Counted from the stretch's first letter, positions 26,590-35,310 are shown. The stretch is 64,000 bases of DNA from Nitrospira sp. (GCA_030123625.1 CP126121.1:2210179-2274178); one strand, 5' to 3'. The notes: a model not told the origin generated them from the sequence alone. Numbers and translations: made by a program.

Positions 26590-26975
26590 AAACACGCTCC
26601 TCCCAATTGTGACTGCTTTCGGCGGTCCCTGCGCAGAAAGCATCGGCCATCGTCGAACGCGCAGCCTTCATGGCGGAGAACATAGCATAACGCCGCTTCA
26701 GCATAAAGAAGGCCTCAGCAGCGACGAAGCTTTTCCGGTTTGTGGCGGGCCGAGTTCACGCTGCGCGATTGAGGCGCGACAGGTTTGTGGAGACCGCGAG
26801 GTCCACGACGCCAAGAATAATGAGGCGCACGGCGCGATGAAGAAAGAGCGCCGCGGTCTGTGCGCGCCGGCGAGTCGGTGAGGCGGCGGTGTCTTTGTGA
26901 GCGGGCCGTGTCCCGTGAGCGCCCAGTGTCTTCGGGCGACGTGAGAAACGAAGCCGGCCGACTTTTTCAATCTCG
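26590..26975. repeat. Intergenic region with dispersed repeat
   Basis: No supported gene in 386 bp. It contains the 16-mer GTGAGCGCCCAGTGTC at 26915-26930, the exact complement of the one at 2606-2621. On the minus strand it also has a TTGAAAAAGTCGGCCGG start similar to TTGAAAAACGTCGCGAG at 2586-2602. It is probably a diverged member of the same repeat family. Confidence 0.5.
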
Positions 26976-27434
26976 CTAAGGCTTCGGCTTCTCCTTGTAG
27001 AGGCCGTGCTCCATCGGCTTCCTTGCCAAGTCGTTACCGGAGACTCGTGTGACGGAAATCTCCCGAGGACTTTCTTCACCCTCGCGCTTGATCTGCAACT
27101 TCACCGTGCTTCCGGATTCACCGCGAATCATCTTCACTACTTGCTCATAGCTCTTTCCCGAGACCGCCGTGCCATCGATGGTGATCAACTCATCTCCGTG
27201 CCGAAGCCCGGCCTTATGAGCCGGCCCTTCACGATGGACTCTTCCGATGTACAGCGATGCCGGATCTCCCACACGCTCTGCTCCGATATGAATCGAAATT
27301 CCGATCACTCCATCCGGACCCTTCGCTGCATCTGCGCCTGCAGGGGCCTGATCCGGTCGATCCCCGGCATGCAAGGGGGCGCTAAACAAAAGACTGAGCA
27401 CCATTGTGACGACGACCGCCATTCTGTTCCGCAT
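26976..27434 (-). CDS. Secreted single-PDZ-domain protein
   Basis: A 152-residue protein from ATG 27434, with GGAGG upstream. A signal peptide ends near Leu-His-Ala-Gly. The PDZ domain (about 45-135) shows Gly-Pro-Ala-His-Lys-Ala-Gly-Leu-Arg-x-Gly-Asp-Glu-Leu-Ile and Ile-Asp-Gly, typical of HtrA/CtpA-type PDZ folds, but there is no protease domain. It could bind C-termini of periplasmic proteins. The final 20 residues are basic and Pro-rich. Confidence 0.82.
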   Translation of the reverse strand: MRNRMAVVVTMVLSLLFSAPLHAGDRPDQAPAGADAAKGPDGVIGISIHIGAERVGDPASLYIGRVHREGPAHKAGLRHGDELITIDGTAVSGKSYEQVVKMIRGESGSTVKLQIKREGEESPREISVTRVSGNDLARKPMEHGLYKEKPKP

Positions 27435-27590
27435 ACCTGCCTCCAATTGCAACATAGTTGAGGAGAATCATTCCTCAGATTTGCCGACGTGCCTATCGCG
27501 ACAGAGACACGGCGCTCGCTGCTGCGGACCGCGCTCCTCTCGCATCATCATTGTTCGTCTATCTGTAGTTTTAGACGTCCGCCAGTTCTA

Positions 27591-27606
27591 CTAGCCGGAT
27601 ACCTAG
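27591..27606. promoter_or_regulatory. Dyad operator near-match (site 3a)
   Basis: CTAGCCGGATACCTAG differs from the CTAGG-N6-CCTAG dyad at one arm base. It lies 114 bp upstream of the exact site at 27720, as a pair of operator sites might. Confidence 0.3.
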
Positions 27607-27719
27607 GCGTGCAACGGCGTGTGTCGCCAAGTTGATACGCGCGCAGCTACCGAGCCGGATACCGGGGATCAAAAATTCCGCAGTGGATTTCTTCTTGCGG
27701 CAGCTGTATCGATTCTGGA

Positions 27720-27735
27720 TTAGGGGACTTCCTAG
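27720..27735. promoter_or_regulatory. Dyad operator candidate TTAGG-N6-CCTAG (site 3b)
   Basis: TTAGGGGACTTCCTAG lies 87 bp before ATG 27822. Its core GGGGACTTCC is reminiscent of DosR/NarL-type boxes. It is the third exact copy in the window. Confidence 0.45.
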
Positions 27736-27821
27736 TCATTCGCAAAAAGACGCCATGCTATAGTGGCGCGATGTATCGTCTTTAATCGGCACACGAGCTG
27801 ATGACTGAACAGGAGAATCGT

Positions 27822-28286
27822 ATGTCGACATGTACTGTCCTCCAATCCAAGAGTTCTCCAGCCGACCGGCCGAAGATGAAATCTATTCGCGTGTTACTGG
27901 CGGATGATCACTTCCTCGTCAGGCAAGGGTTACGTAAATATCTGAGCCATCATCTCGACATAGAACTGGTCGGTGAGGCGGCTGATGGGGAAGAGGCGGT
28001 GAAGCTGACGGACAGTCTGAAGCCCGATGTCGTCGTGATGGACATCAATATGCCGAGAATGAACGGGATCGAAGCGACAGGCTCCATCATACGAAAGCAT
28101 CCGCGCCTGCCGGTCATCGGCCTCTCGTTTTACGTCGGCAATGGGAATAGGAAAGCGTTATTGGATGCCGGTGCCTGTCTCTTGCTCGAAAAGGGGACGG
28201 CATACCAAGACCTGCCGTATGCGATTTATCAGGCCGTCGGCAAAAGCCTTGAGGCCCCATCGTCCGTTGACTCTCTCGTCGCATAG
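27822..28286 (+). CDS. Single-domain response regulator (NarL-type receiver, no output domain)
   Basis: A 154-residue protein from ATG 27822, after AGGAG with 6-nt spacing. The receiver has the Asp-Asp-His acidic pocket (Leu-Ala-Asp-Asp-His-Phe), phospho-Asp in Val-Val-Met-Asp-Ile-Asn-Met-Pro, the Ser switch in Ile-Gly-Leu-Ser and Lys in Leu-Glu-Lys-Gly. There is no helix-turn-helix. It closely resembles the C-terminal receivers of the kinases at 13.2 and 32.8 kb, so it may exchange phosphate with them or act by protein contact. It precedes a large hybrid kinase. Confidence 0.88.
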   Translation: MSTCTVLQSKSSPADRPKMKSIRVLLADDHFLVRQGLRKYLSHHLDIELVGEAADGEEAVKLTDSLKPDVVVMDINMPRMNGIEATGSIIRKHPRLPVIGLSFYVGNGNRKALLDAGACLLLEKGTAYQDLPYAIYQAVGKSLEAPSSVDSLVA

Positions 28287-28401
28287 CGGAAGGAGGCCGG
28301 CGCGCGAACAAACTTCTCCTCGCCCTCTCAACCACACAAACCTATTCCTCTGACTTATTGCCTCCCGTAGAAGAGAGAATCAGGCGAGGCTGCTTGATTA
28401 G

Positions 28402-28489
28402 TCAGCAAATGCCGACTGGTGCTCGTGCGCCGAGGCGTGGGCGTAAATGGTGTAGTAGAAAAGCTCACGTGAACGAGCGCATTTGCTGA
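28402..28489. repeat. Inverted repeat upstream of hybrid kinase
   Basis: TCAGCAAATGC at 28402-28412 is perfectly repeated in reverse at 28479-28489. The intervening sequence includes further complementary pieces (GCTCGT / ACGAGC). It lies in the 380 bp without a firm gene between the receiver gene and the kinase. It may be a terminator or a 5'-leader structure. Confidence 0.45.
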
Positions 28490-28666
28490 GCCGATATGCC
28501 GGCATCGGTAAGCTGGTGTGAGGGTCGGGATATCAATCAGCGTTGGACTCGGGCTTTCCCTAGGGGCCCGAAGACGTCGATGCGTAGTATTCTCCCGCCC
28601 CGCGTCGTCGTCCGGCAAAGAGAACGAGAGGCCGGTCTTTTCCACTTCGATCATGCGAAAGCCGAC

Positions 28667-31600
28667 ATGAGTCGTTTTGAACGTACCCCGACGCCGTTGG
28701 TCTATGGCGCGATCGTATTGTCGATCGGCGTCATATTCATCAGCGATCTCTTGAGCAAGCTCGGCATTACCGTCTGGGTCTTTTACCTCCTCCCGCTGGT
28801 CTTCTCCTACTTGGCGTGGCGGCCTCTGGTCCCGGCCTACACAGCCACGGCGACCACGCTGCTGATCCTCATCGGTTTTTTCCTGACTTCTCCCGGTATC
28901 GATCCCTTCATTGCGGTGCAGAACCGCGCGTTCGAGATAGCGACCAGTTGGGCCTTGGCGGCGCTGGGCTACCAGTTCATCCGGAACAAGCTCGCTGTCC
29001 GAAAACAAGAATGGCTGCAATCAGGCCAGACCCTCCTGAGCGAGCGGATGGCCGGAGACCCATCCACTGACCAGCTCGGGATGCGGGTGCTCGGCACGAT
29101 CGTCGACTATCTCGACGTCCCGGCCGGCGCCTTATTCGTGGAGGCCGGCCCGTCGTTTCGGCGGACGGCGACGCACGGTGTCCCGGCCGATGCCCCCATC
29201 TCGATGGAAGTCCAAGCCGGCGACGGCTTGCTCGGACGGGCGCTCGTCGAGCAAAAAATGTTCATCGTATCCGATGTGCCGGAAGGGTATGTGACCGTCG
29301 GGAGTTCGCTGGGCCGTAGCGCCCCGCGCCATCTGCTCATCGCCCCGCTGGCCGTCGAGCGCTCCATTAAAGGGGTACTGGAAGTGGGATTTTTTCATCC
29401 GGTGGGCGAGGCGGACAAGGAATTCGTGACCCGGGTGTCCGAGTCGATCGCGGTCGCGATTCGCTCCGCCCAAGCCCGCGCACACATCCAAGAATTGTTG
29501 GAAGAAACCCGGCGCCAGGCGGAAGAACTTCAGGCGCAGAGCGAAGAACTGCGCGCGGCGAACGAGGAGCTGACGGAGCAAAGCGCCAGGCTCCAGGATT
29601 CCCAAACGAGGTTGGAAGAACAACAGGTCGAACTGGAACAAAGCAATGCGCAGTTGGAAGAGCAGACGCAAATGCTGGAGACGCAGAAGGACGAGTTGAC
29701 CTGCACCAAGAACAGTTTGGAGACTCATGCCCGCGAGTTGGAAGAGGTCGGCCGGTACAAATCCGAATTCCTGGCCAACATGTCTCACGAGCTGCGCACG
29801 CCGCTGAACGCGTCGATGATTCTGGCTCGACAGCTCGGCGACAATGTGGACGGCAATCTGACCTCGGAACAGGTGAAATATGCCAAAAGTATCGAATCCG
29901 CCGGGCGGGATCTGTTGGCGCTGATCAACGAAGTGCTGGATCTGGCGAAAGTCGAGGCCGGTCGCATGGAGGTGCAGCTGCAGCCGGTGCGCCTGGCCGC
30001 CTTGGCCCTGCATGTGGAAACCATGTTCCAAGCGCTGGCCGACGAGAAGGGTTTGAGCTTGTGCGTCCGCCTCGCGGAGGACACGCCGGAGACGATCGAA
30101 ACCGATCAGCAGCGACTGGAGCAGGTGCTCAATAATTTGCTCTCGAACGCAATCAAGTTCACGGAACAAGGCGAAGTCCGGGCGGAAATCGGTCGCGCCT
30201 CCGATGGTCTGGTTTTCTTCGCCGTCCGCGACACAGGGATCGGCATTGCGGAAGACCAACAGCAGGTCATTTTCGAGCCGTTCCGCCAGGCCGATGGGAC
30301 GACGAACCGGAAGTACGGCGGCACCGGCCTTGGGCTGTCCATCGTCCGTGAATTCACGCGTCTACTGGGGGGCGATATCCGATTGACCAGTGCGCCGGGG
30401 CGGGGCAGCACGTTCACCGTTCTCTTGCCGGAACGGTATGATGCGGCCGCGGTAACGGACAAGGGGCCTTCCTTATCGGAGGTCAGAAAGATTTCCGACC
30501 TTCACGCGCGAATGGTTCCCGATTCCCCGTTCATCCGCATGCGACCGGATCACGCACCGCGTCCGACGGACGAGATCAAGACGCCTGACCCTCTCCCGGA
30601 TCGGGTTCCCGACGACCGCGAACGGCTGTCGGGCGACCGACGCGTCGTCTTGATCATCGAAGACGACGAGCCCTTTGCCCGGATCCTCTCGGATCTCGCG
30701 CACGAGCAAGGCTTTCAAGCGCTGATCGCGACCACGGCCGGCGAGGCGTTGGTCTTGGCGCCGCAGTTTGTGCCGAATGCGATCCTGCTCGATATCGGTC
30801 TGCCCGACACCTCGGGGCTGTCCGTACTCGACCGATTGAAGATCGATTCGCGCACCAGACATATCCCGGTCCACATCATGTCGGTCCACGATTACACGCA
30901 GACGGCCCTCTCGCTCGGCGCCGTCGGGTACATCCTCAAGCCGGTGAAACGCGAACAACTGATCGATGCCTTTCAGCGGTTGGAGCAGCGCCTCACGCAA
31001 CGGTTGCGGCGCGTGCTGATCGTGGAGGACGATCCGGCTCAGCGGGAAGCCGTCGCGGCGTTGTTGGCCTCGCGCGACGTGGAAACGATCGCCGTCGGCA
31101 CCGCGGCGGACTGTCTCGACCGACTCCGTGCCACGACCTTCGACTGCATGGTGCTGGACTTGAGCCTGCCGGATGAGAACGGCTACGCCCTGTTGGAAAC
31201 GCTGAGCCGGGAAGATCGGTATTCCTTTCCGCCGGTCATCGTCTATACGGGGCGCGATCTTTCGGCCGACGAAGAACAACGTCTCAGGCGCTATGCCAAG
31301 TCCATCATCATCAAGGGCGCCAAATCACCGGAACGGCTATTGGACGAGGTGACGCTCTTTCTGCATCAAGTGGTCGCCGATCTGCCGCCCGCGCAGCAGG
31401 CCATGCTCAATCGCTCGCGCCGCGGAGATGCGGCCCTGGACGGTTCCAGGCTGTTGGTGGTGGAAGACGACGTGCGCAACGTGTTCGCGCTCATGAGTCT
31501 GCTGGAGCCGCGCGGTGCCAAAGTGCAGGTGGCACGGAACGGCCTCGAGGCCCTGGCGGCGCTGGAAGGGTCTCTTCAGCCGGACGGCGCCCCGATCGAC

Positions 31601-31825
31601 CTTGTGCTGATGGATATCATGATGCCGGAAATGGACGGCTTGACCGCCATGCGCGAAATCCGCAAGCGCCCCGAATGGCGGAACTTGCCCATCATCGCGC
31701 TGACCGCCAAGGCGATGAAGGCCGATCATCTGCAGGCGTTGACCGCCGGTGCCAACGACTACATGGCCAAGCCGTTGGATGTGGATAGACTGTTGTCGCT
31801 CGTGCGCATTTGGATGCCGAAGTAG
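28667..31825 (+). CDS. Membrane hybrid histidine kinase with GAF and three receivers
   Basis: About 1052 residues from ATG 28667 (the frame stays open upstream to 28496, but that part looks non-conserved). Order: hydrophobic N-terminal segments (about 10-85), GAF (about 120-270), a long Gln/Glu-rich coiled coil (about 275-360), HisKA with His374 in NMSHELRTPLN, HATPase_c with Gly-Thr-Gly-Leu-Gly-Leu-Ser, then three receivers starting near residues 655, 780 and 930. The third has Asp in Val-Leu-Met-Asp-Ile-Met-Met-Pro. It feeds a CheR/kinase pair directly downstream. The signal is unknown; GAF suggests a small cytosolic ligand. Confidence 0.9.
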   Translation: MSRFERTPTPLVYGAIVLSIGVIFISDLLSKLGITVWVFYLLPLVFSYLAWRPLVPAYTATATTLLILIGFFLTSPGIDPFIAVQNRAFEIATSWALAALGYQFIRNKLAVRKQEWLQSGQTLLSERMAGDPSTDQLGMRVLGTIVDYLDVPAGALFVEAGPSFRRTATHGVPADAPISMEVQAGDGLLGRALVEQKMFIVSDVPEGYVTVGSSLGRSAPRHLLIAPLAVERSIKGVLEVGFFHPVGEADKEFVTRVSESIAVAIRSAQARAHIQELLEETRRQAEELQAQSEELRAANEELTEQSARLQDSQTRLEEQQVELEQSNAQLEEQTQMLETQKDELTCTKNSLETHARELEEVGRYKSEFLANMSHELRTPLNASMILARQLGDNVDGNLTSEQVKYAKSIESAGRDLLALINEVLDLAKVEAGRMEVQLQPVRLAALALHVETMFQALADEKGLSLCVRLAEDTPETIETDQQRLEQVLNNLLSNAIKFTEQGEVRAEIGRASDGLVFFAVRDTGIGIAEDQQQVIFEPFRQADGTTNRKYGGTGLGLSIVREFTRLLGGDIRLTSAPGRGSTFTVLLPERYDAAAVTDKGPSLSEVRKISDLHARMVPDSPFIRMRPDHAPRPTDEIKTPDPLPDRVPDDRERLSGDRRVVLIIEDDEPFARILSDLAHEQGFQALIATTAGEALVLAPQFVPNAILLDIGLPDTSGLSVLDRLKIDSRTRHIPVHIMSVHDYTQTALSLGAVGYILKPVKREQLIDAFQRLEQRLTQRLRRVLIVEDDPAQREAVAALLASRDVETIAVGTAADCLDRLRATTFDCMVLDLSLPDENGYALLETLSREDRYSFPPVIVYTGRDLSADEEQRLRRYAKSIIIKGAKSPERLLDEVTLFLHQVVADLPPAQQAMLNRSRRGDAALDGSRLLVVEDDVRNVFALMSLLEPRGAKVQVARNGLEALAALEGSLQPDGAPIDLVLMDIMMPEMDGLTAMREIRKRPEWRNLPIIALTAKAMKADHLQALTAGANDYMAKPLDVDRLLSLVRIWMPK

Positions 31826-31850
31826 TCAGGAGAGGCTGACGTGAAGAGGA

Positions 31851-32001
31851 GGCAGGCTTAGGCTGAGGTTTAGGTTAAGAGAAGTCATGAAACAAGTTAA
31901 GCCTGCTCCCCCTTCAATCTCAGCCTCAACCTCAACCTGTCCGATTAAAGCTGCCGCACCTTCATTCTCACCCTCGACCTCAGCCTTAGCCTCAACCTGT
32001 C
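31851..32001 (+). repeat. AGGCTTAGG/CCTCAACCT repeat cluster
   Basis: AGGCTTAGGCTGAGG (about 31855-31869) is followed by reverse-type copies CTCAGCCTCAACC (about 31919-31932) and CTCAGCCTTAGCCTCAACC (about 31979-31997). The cluster spans the gap after the kinase stop and enters the first 40 codons of the CheR gene. Confidence 0.65.
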
Positions 32002-32825
32002 CTCAAAACACCGAGGCGCTCGAAATCGAATTGCTGCTCGATGCGCTCTACCGTGCCCATGAGTACGACTTTCGCGGCTATGCCCGACCGTCGCTCACGC
32101 GCCGTTTGGCGCGGGCGCGCGAGCATTTCGGCTGCCGGAGCTATTCGCAACTCCAAGATCTGCTGTTGCACGAGCCGACGGCGCTGCCGACGCTGCTCGG
32201 CTATCTGACCGTGCAAGTGAGCGAAATGTTCCGTGATCCGGGATATTTTCGCGCGCTGCGCCAGGAGGTGGTGCCGCATTTGAAGACGTATCCGTCGCTC
32301 AAAGTGTGGGTGGCCGGTTGCGGCGCGGGCGAAGAGCTGTATTCACTCGCCATTCTGTTCCGCGAGGAAGGATTGGAGGACCGCACGGTATTCTATGCGA
32401 CGGACATCGATCGCGACGCGCTCAAACAAGCGGAAGCCGGCATTTATGGCTCGGACCGTCTGGCATTGTTCACGATGAATCATCGGCGGTCGGGGGCGAA
32501 GGGATCGCTCTCCGAGTACTACCATGCCGGGTCGCGGGCTGTGGTGTTCGACAGGACACTGCGCAAACGGACGGTGTTCGCCGAGCACAATCTGGCTTCC
32601 GACGCCGTGTTCGCCGAGGCGCATTTGATTTCCTGCCGCAATGTGCTGATCTATTTCGACCGGCCGCTTCAGAACCGGGCCATCGGGTTGTTCACGGAGG
32701 CGCTTGTGCGGAAAGGATTTTTAGGCTTGGGAGACAAAGAGACTGTGCGCTTCACCGGGTATGACGAGACCTTTGAATCGTTCGTCTCGAAAGAACGTAT
32801 CTATCGCAAGCGAGGGAAGCTATGA
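31887..32825 (+). CDS. CheR-type protein-glutamate O-methyltransferase
   Basis: 312 residues as written. The first 40 (Ser/Thr/Pro/Ala-rich) are encoded by a repeat cluster and show no conservation pattern, so the true start may be later. The CheR N-terminal helical domain begins near residue 45 (Leu-Leu-Leu-Asp-Ala-Leu), and the SAM-binding domain has Val-Ala-Gly-Cys-Gly-Ala-Gly-Glu-Glu and Ala-Thr-Asp-Ile-Asp. The Ser-Cys-Arg-Asn-Val-Leu-Ile-Tyr-Phe motif is the typical CheR signature. There is no cheB and no chemoreceptor beside it. It overlaps the next kinase gene by ATGA and likely modifies a signalling component of this cluster. Confidence 0.87.
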   Translation: MKQVKPAPPSISASTSTCPIKAAAPSFSPSTSALASTCPQNTEALEIELLLDALYRAHEYDFRGYARPSLTRRLARAREHFGCRSYSQLQDLLLHEPTALPTLLGYLTVQVSEMFRDPGYFRALRQEVVPHLKTYPSLKVWVAGCGAGEELYSLAILFREEGLEDRTVFYATDIDRDALKQAEAGIYGSDRLALFTMNHRRSGAKGSLSEYYHAGSRAVVFDRTLRKRTVFAEHNLASDAVFAEAHLISCRNVLIYFDRPLQNRAIGLFTEALVRKGFLGLGDKETVRFTGYDETFESFVSKERIYRKRGKL

Positions 32826-34525
32826 ACAGACCGGATATGATCGAGAGTCGGCCGGATGCGCCGCCGAGCCGTGCCAAGGTGCTGCTCGTGGACGACCATC
32901 CGGTCAACCTGATGGCTCTCGCCGAATTGCTGCGCCGCGACGACGTGGAACTGCTGCACGCCGAATCCGGAGCCGAGGCCCTGGAACTGTTATTGGTACA
33001 CGACGTGGCGCTGGCGCTCATCGACGTGCAGATGCCGGAGATGGACGGCTTCGAACTCGCCGAATTGATGCGCGGCGTGGAACGGGCCAAATACGTCCCG
33101 ATCATTTTCGTCACCGCGGGCATGCGGGATGCCGAGCGCCGGTTCCGCGGATACGAGGCGGGAGCGGTGGATTTGCTTTACAAGCCCATAGAGACGGATA
33201 TCCTCAAGAGCAAGGTCAATGTGTTCCTCGCGATCGATCGGCAGCGTCGCGAACTCACCCGGTTGCTGGCGGAACGCACGGAGGCCGAGCGTCAGGCCCG
33301 GGAGAGCGAAGCCAAGCTGCAATCGTTGGCAAGCCGCCTGGAACGAACCGTGGAAGAGCGGACGGAAGCACTGGTGGAGTCTCAGGAGCGGCTGCGGGCC
33401 TTGGCGGTTGAGTTGAATCTGGCGGAGCAACGCGAGCGAGCGCGATTGGCCACAGACATGCACGATCATTTGCAGCAGCTCCTGGTGCTGGGGAAGCTGA
33501 AACTCGCCGGCGGCAAGCGGGCCTCCGTGGGCTTGCCCGCCGTGGAAAAGATGATCCATGAAACGGACGAGATCTTCGCCGAGGCGTTGCAATACACGCG
33601 TTCGCTCGTGGCGGAGTTGAGTCCGCCGGTGCTGCGGGACCATGGGCTCGGCGCCGGATTGCGATGGCTCAGCGGCTATTATACGGAGAAGTACGGGATG
33701 ACCGTGACGGTGACCATGCCGAAGGCGGTGGAACCGACACTGCTGTCGGAGGATCAGTCGGTGCTGCTGTTTCAATCGGTGCGCGAATTATTGATGAATG
33801 CTTGGAAACATGCCGGAACCACCGAGGCCGCCGTCGTCTTGGAACAAACGGGCGACCGATTACGGATCACCGTGAGCGATCAGGGAGCAGGTTTCGATTG
33901 TGCCGCTGTCGCCGTTGCTGAACCGGCCGGTGGACTGTCGTCCAAATTCGGCCTCTTCAGTATCAAGGAACGCATGCGCTCGCTCGGCGGGTCGTTGGAG
34001 TTGGAATCTGCGCCGGGCAAGGGAACGATCGCCACGATCACGCTGCCGCTACGGAGCGGTGCCGAGTCGTCCGGAACAGCGGCACATGTTCGGGCTGAAC
34101 ACTCCGCACTCAGGACTCAGCACTCGGGACCCCAGCAGAACGCGAAGATTCGCGTTCTGCTGGTCGACGACCATGCCATGGTGCGACAGGGAATTCGTGC
34201 GGTGTTGGAGGGCTATGAGGATGTGCAAATCGTCGGGGAAGCGGTGGACGGCCAGGACGCCGTGCGGTTGGCCGAGCAGCTGCGGCCCGGCATCGTGGTG
34301 ATGGACATCAACATGCCGAAGATGAACGGCATTGAGGCCACGCAGGAAATTACCGCCCGCTATCCCAACATCATCGTGATCGGGTTGTCGGTGAACGCCG
34401 ACGACGACAATTACCGCGCGATGACGAGGGCCGGCGCAGCCACGTTGCTGACGAAGGAAGCGGCCGTCGAGCAGATCTACGAGACTATGCTCGCGATACT
34501 AAAGGACTTCTGTCCTGTCGCATGA
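32822..34525 (+). CDS. Hybrid kinase: REC-HisKA_3-HATPase-REC
   Basis: A 567-residue soluble protein. Receiver (about 17-135, Val-Asp-Asp-His, phospho-Asp in Ile-Asp-Val-Gln-Met-Pro, Lys-Pro-Ile), coiled coil, HisKA_3 with His in DMHDHLQQ, HATPase_c (Asn-box, GAGFD, GLSSKFG), linker, and a NarL-type receiver (about 445-560) without output domain. The receiver-first layout suggests phosphorelay input from the triple-receiver kinase upstream. Its HATPase-REC half is a paralogue of the 13.2-kb kinase, including the repeat-derived linker. It starts within the cheR stop codon. Confidence 0.9.
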   Translation: MNRPDMIESRPDAPPSRAKVLLVDDHPVNLMALAELLRRDDVELLHAESGAEALELLLVHDVALALIDVQMPEMDGFELAELMRGVERAKYVPIIFVTAGMRDAERRFRGYEAGAVDLLYKPIETDILKSKVNVFLAIDRQRRELTRLLAERTEAERQARESEAKLQSLASRLERTVEERTEALVESQERLRALAVELNLAEQRERARLATDMHDHLQQLLVLGKLKLAGGKRASVGLPAVEKMIHETDEIFAEALQYTRSLVAELSPPVLRDHGLGAGLRWLSGYYTEKYGMTVTVTMPKAVEPTLLSEDQSVLLFQSVRELLMNAWKHAGTTEAAVVLEQTGDRLRITVSDQGAGFDCAAVAVAEPAGGLSSKFGLFSIKERMRSLGGSLELESAPGKGTIATITLPLRSGAESSGTAAHVRAEHSALRTQHSGPQQNAKIRVLLVDDHAMVRQGIRAVLEGYEDVQIVGEAVDGQDAVRLAEQLRPGIVVMDINMPKMNGIEATQEITARYPNIIVIGLSVNADDDNYRAMTRAGAATLLTKEAAVEQIYETMLAILKDFCPVA

Positions 34526-34650
34526 CCCCGTCATTCGTCGGTTCGTTCCCATCCACGCTGCCTCCATCTCAACCATGATGATGCGCCTCCGGTCGGCGTG
34601 ACCCTCCCGCCTCGGCGTTTCCGAACCGATACCGGGAAATTTTACGTGAA

Positions 34651-34666
34651 CTAGGGGTGACCCGAG
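34651..34666. promoter_or_regulatory. Dyad operator near-match (site 4)
   Basis: CTAGGGGTGACCCGAG matches CTAGG-N6-CCTAG at 9 of 10 arm positions. It lies about 94 bp before the first gene of Cys-motif cassette 1. Confidence 0.35.
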
Positions 34667-34720
34667 GTTCCTGCGGAATCCTATCTGTATAGAGTGCAAC
34701 CTCGGAGTCAACGAGAAGAG

Positions 34721-34762
34721 GAGGAAGAGCTATGGAGGAAGAGCTATGGAGGAAGAGCTATG
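34721..34762 (+). repeat. Three tandem 14-bp RBS-plus-ATG units
   Basis: GAGGAAGAGCTATG is repeated perfectly three times (34721-34734, 34735-34748, 34749-34762). Each unit holds a Shine-Dalgarno-like GAGGAAGAG and an ATG. Because 14 is not a multiple of 3, the ATGs at 34732, 34746 and 34760 lie in different frames. The first two open short leaders (15 and 5 codons) and only the third reads the gene. Confidence 0.9.
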
Positions 34763-34990
34763 ATGGCGACCCACATTGATCAAGTCAGAGAGCGGCTGGA
34801 GCAACGTGGTACGGCTTGTCCGTTGGAAGAGGTCATGGAACTTTGTCCGGAATTGACCTGGAATCAGGTCTTTCTCGCCATCGATTATTTGAGCAGAACG
34901 GGGGAAGTCCGGGTCATGATGGATGTGGGCAGGACCTATACGGTACAGGCCTATCGTCCCGTTGCGGCAGTCGCCACGGCTGCCGCATAA
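34760..34990 (+). CDS. Small winged-helix-like protein, cassette gene A (copy 1)
   Basis: About 76 residues from ATG 34760 (an adjacent ATG at 34763 is equivalent). The core Pro-Leu-Glu-Glu-Val-Met-Glu-Leu-Cys-Pro-Glu-Leu-Thr-Trp-Asn-Gln-Val-Phe-Leu-Ala-Ile-Asp, then Gly-Glu-Val-Arg-Val and Arg-Thr-Tyr-Thr-Val, looks like helix-helix-recognition helix-beta wing. A clear homologue lies at 49569-49826. DNA binding is an inference from the pattern. It is followed 98 bp later by cassette gene B and has the tandem-RBS leader in front. Confidence 0.75.
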   Translation: MMATHIDQVRERLEQRGTACPLEEVMELCPELTWNQVFLAIDYLSRTGEVRVMMDVGRTYTVQAYRPVAAVATAAA

Positions 34991-35088
34991 GACGGAGTCG
35001 GCTGAGTCCGTCCGATGCGGACAAACGGATAACCGGCCGGAGATCTCGACAGAGGGCCGGAACGTCACCATTCATCCAGGCAGGTGAA

Positions 35089-35274
35089 ATGCCCATGAAA
35101 ACTCGGGCCGTCCAGAACATAGAAGCGGAAGCCCGCATCGGTCTCGAAGAAGCAACGTGCGTTCATCGGCGCCTCATTGATGATATTTTGACCAAGAGCG
35201 GGAAACCAACCGGTAAGGTTCGCTGCCTTGAATGTCGGACCATCTTTGACGATCCCTACAAGGGCTTCAAGTAG
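35089..35274 (+). CDS. Small Cys/His protein, cassette gene B (copy 1)
   Basis: A 61-residue protein from ATG 35089. The conserved features, shared with the copy at 49907, are Cys-x-His-x-Arg-x-Ile-Asp-Asp in the middle and Lys-Val-Arg-Cys-Leu-Glu-Cys-x-Thr-Ile-Phe-Asp-Asp-Pro near the C-terminus. The Cys/His and CxxC pair could form a small zinc site. I know no named family. It always follows a gene A homologue here. A further C-terminal relic with the same 3' flank lies at 38530-38630. Function unknown. Confidence 0.72.
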   Translation: MPMKTRAVQNIEAEARIGLEEATCVHRRLIDDILTKSGKPTGKVRCLECRTIFDDPYKGFK

Positions 35275-35310
35275 CGAGCCGGTTATTCATAACAAAACGA
35301 TTTCAGAATT

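Larger units (their letters stand above)
27435..27821. other. Regulatory intergenic region upstream of receiver gene
   Basis: No gene is visible in 387 bp. It holds the exact dyad at 27720-27735, a near-match CTAGC-N6-CCTAG at 27591-27606, a direct repeat AGCCGGATACC (27593-27603 and near 27653), and a TATAGT hexamer around 27761-27766 that could be a -10 element for the gene at 27822. Confidence 0.45.

Noticed and set aside
28355..29020. Long minus-strand open frame opposite the hybrid kinase
   Set aside because: It is Arg/Asp-rich, without domain pattern, and overlaps conserved kinase sequence; it is a GC-rich shadow frame.
29132..30259. 375-codon minus-strand frame
   Set aside because: It lies wholly inside the GAF, coiled coil and HisKA coding region of the + strand kinase; composition reflects the complement of that sequence.
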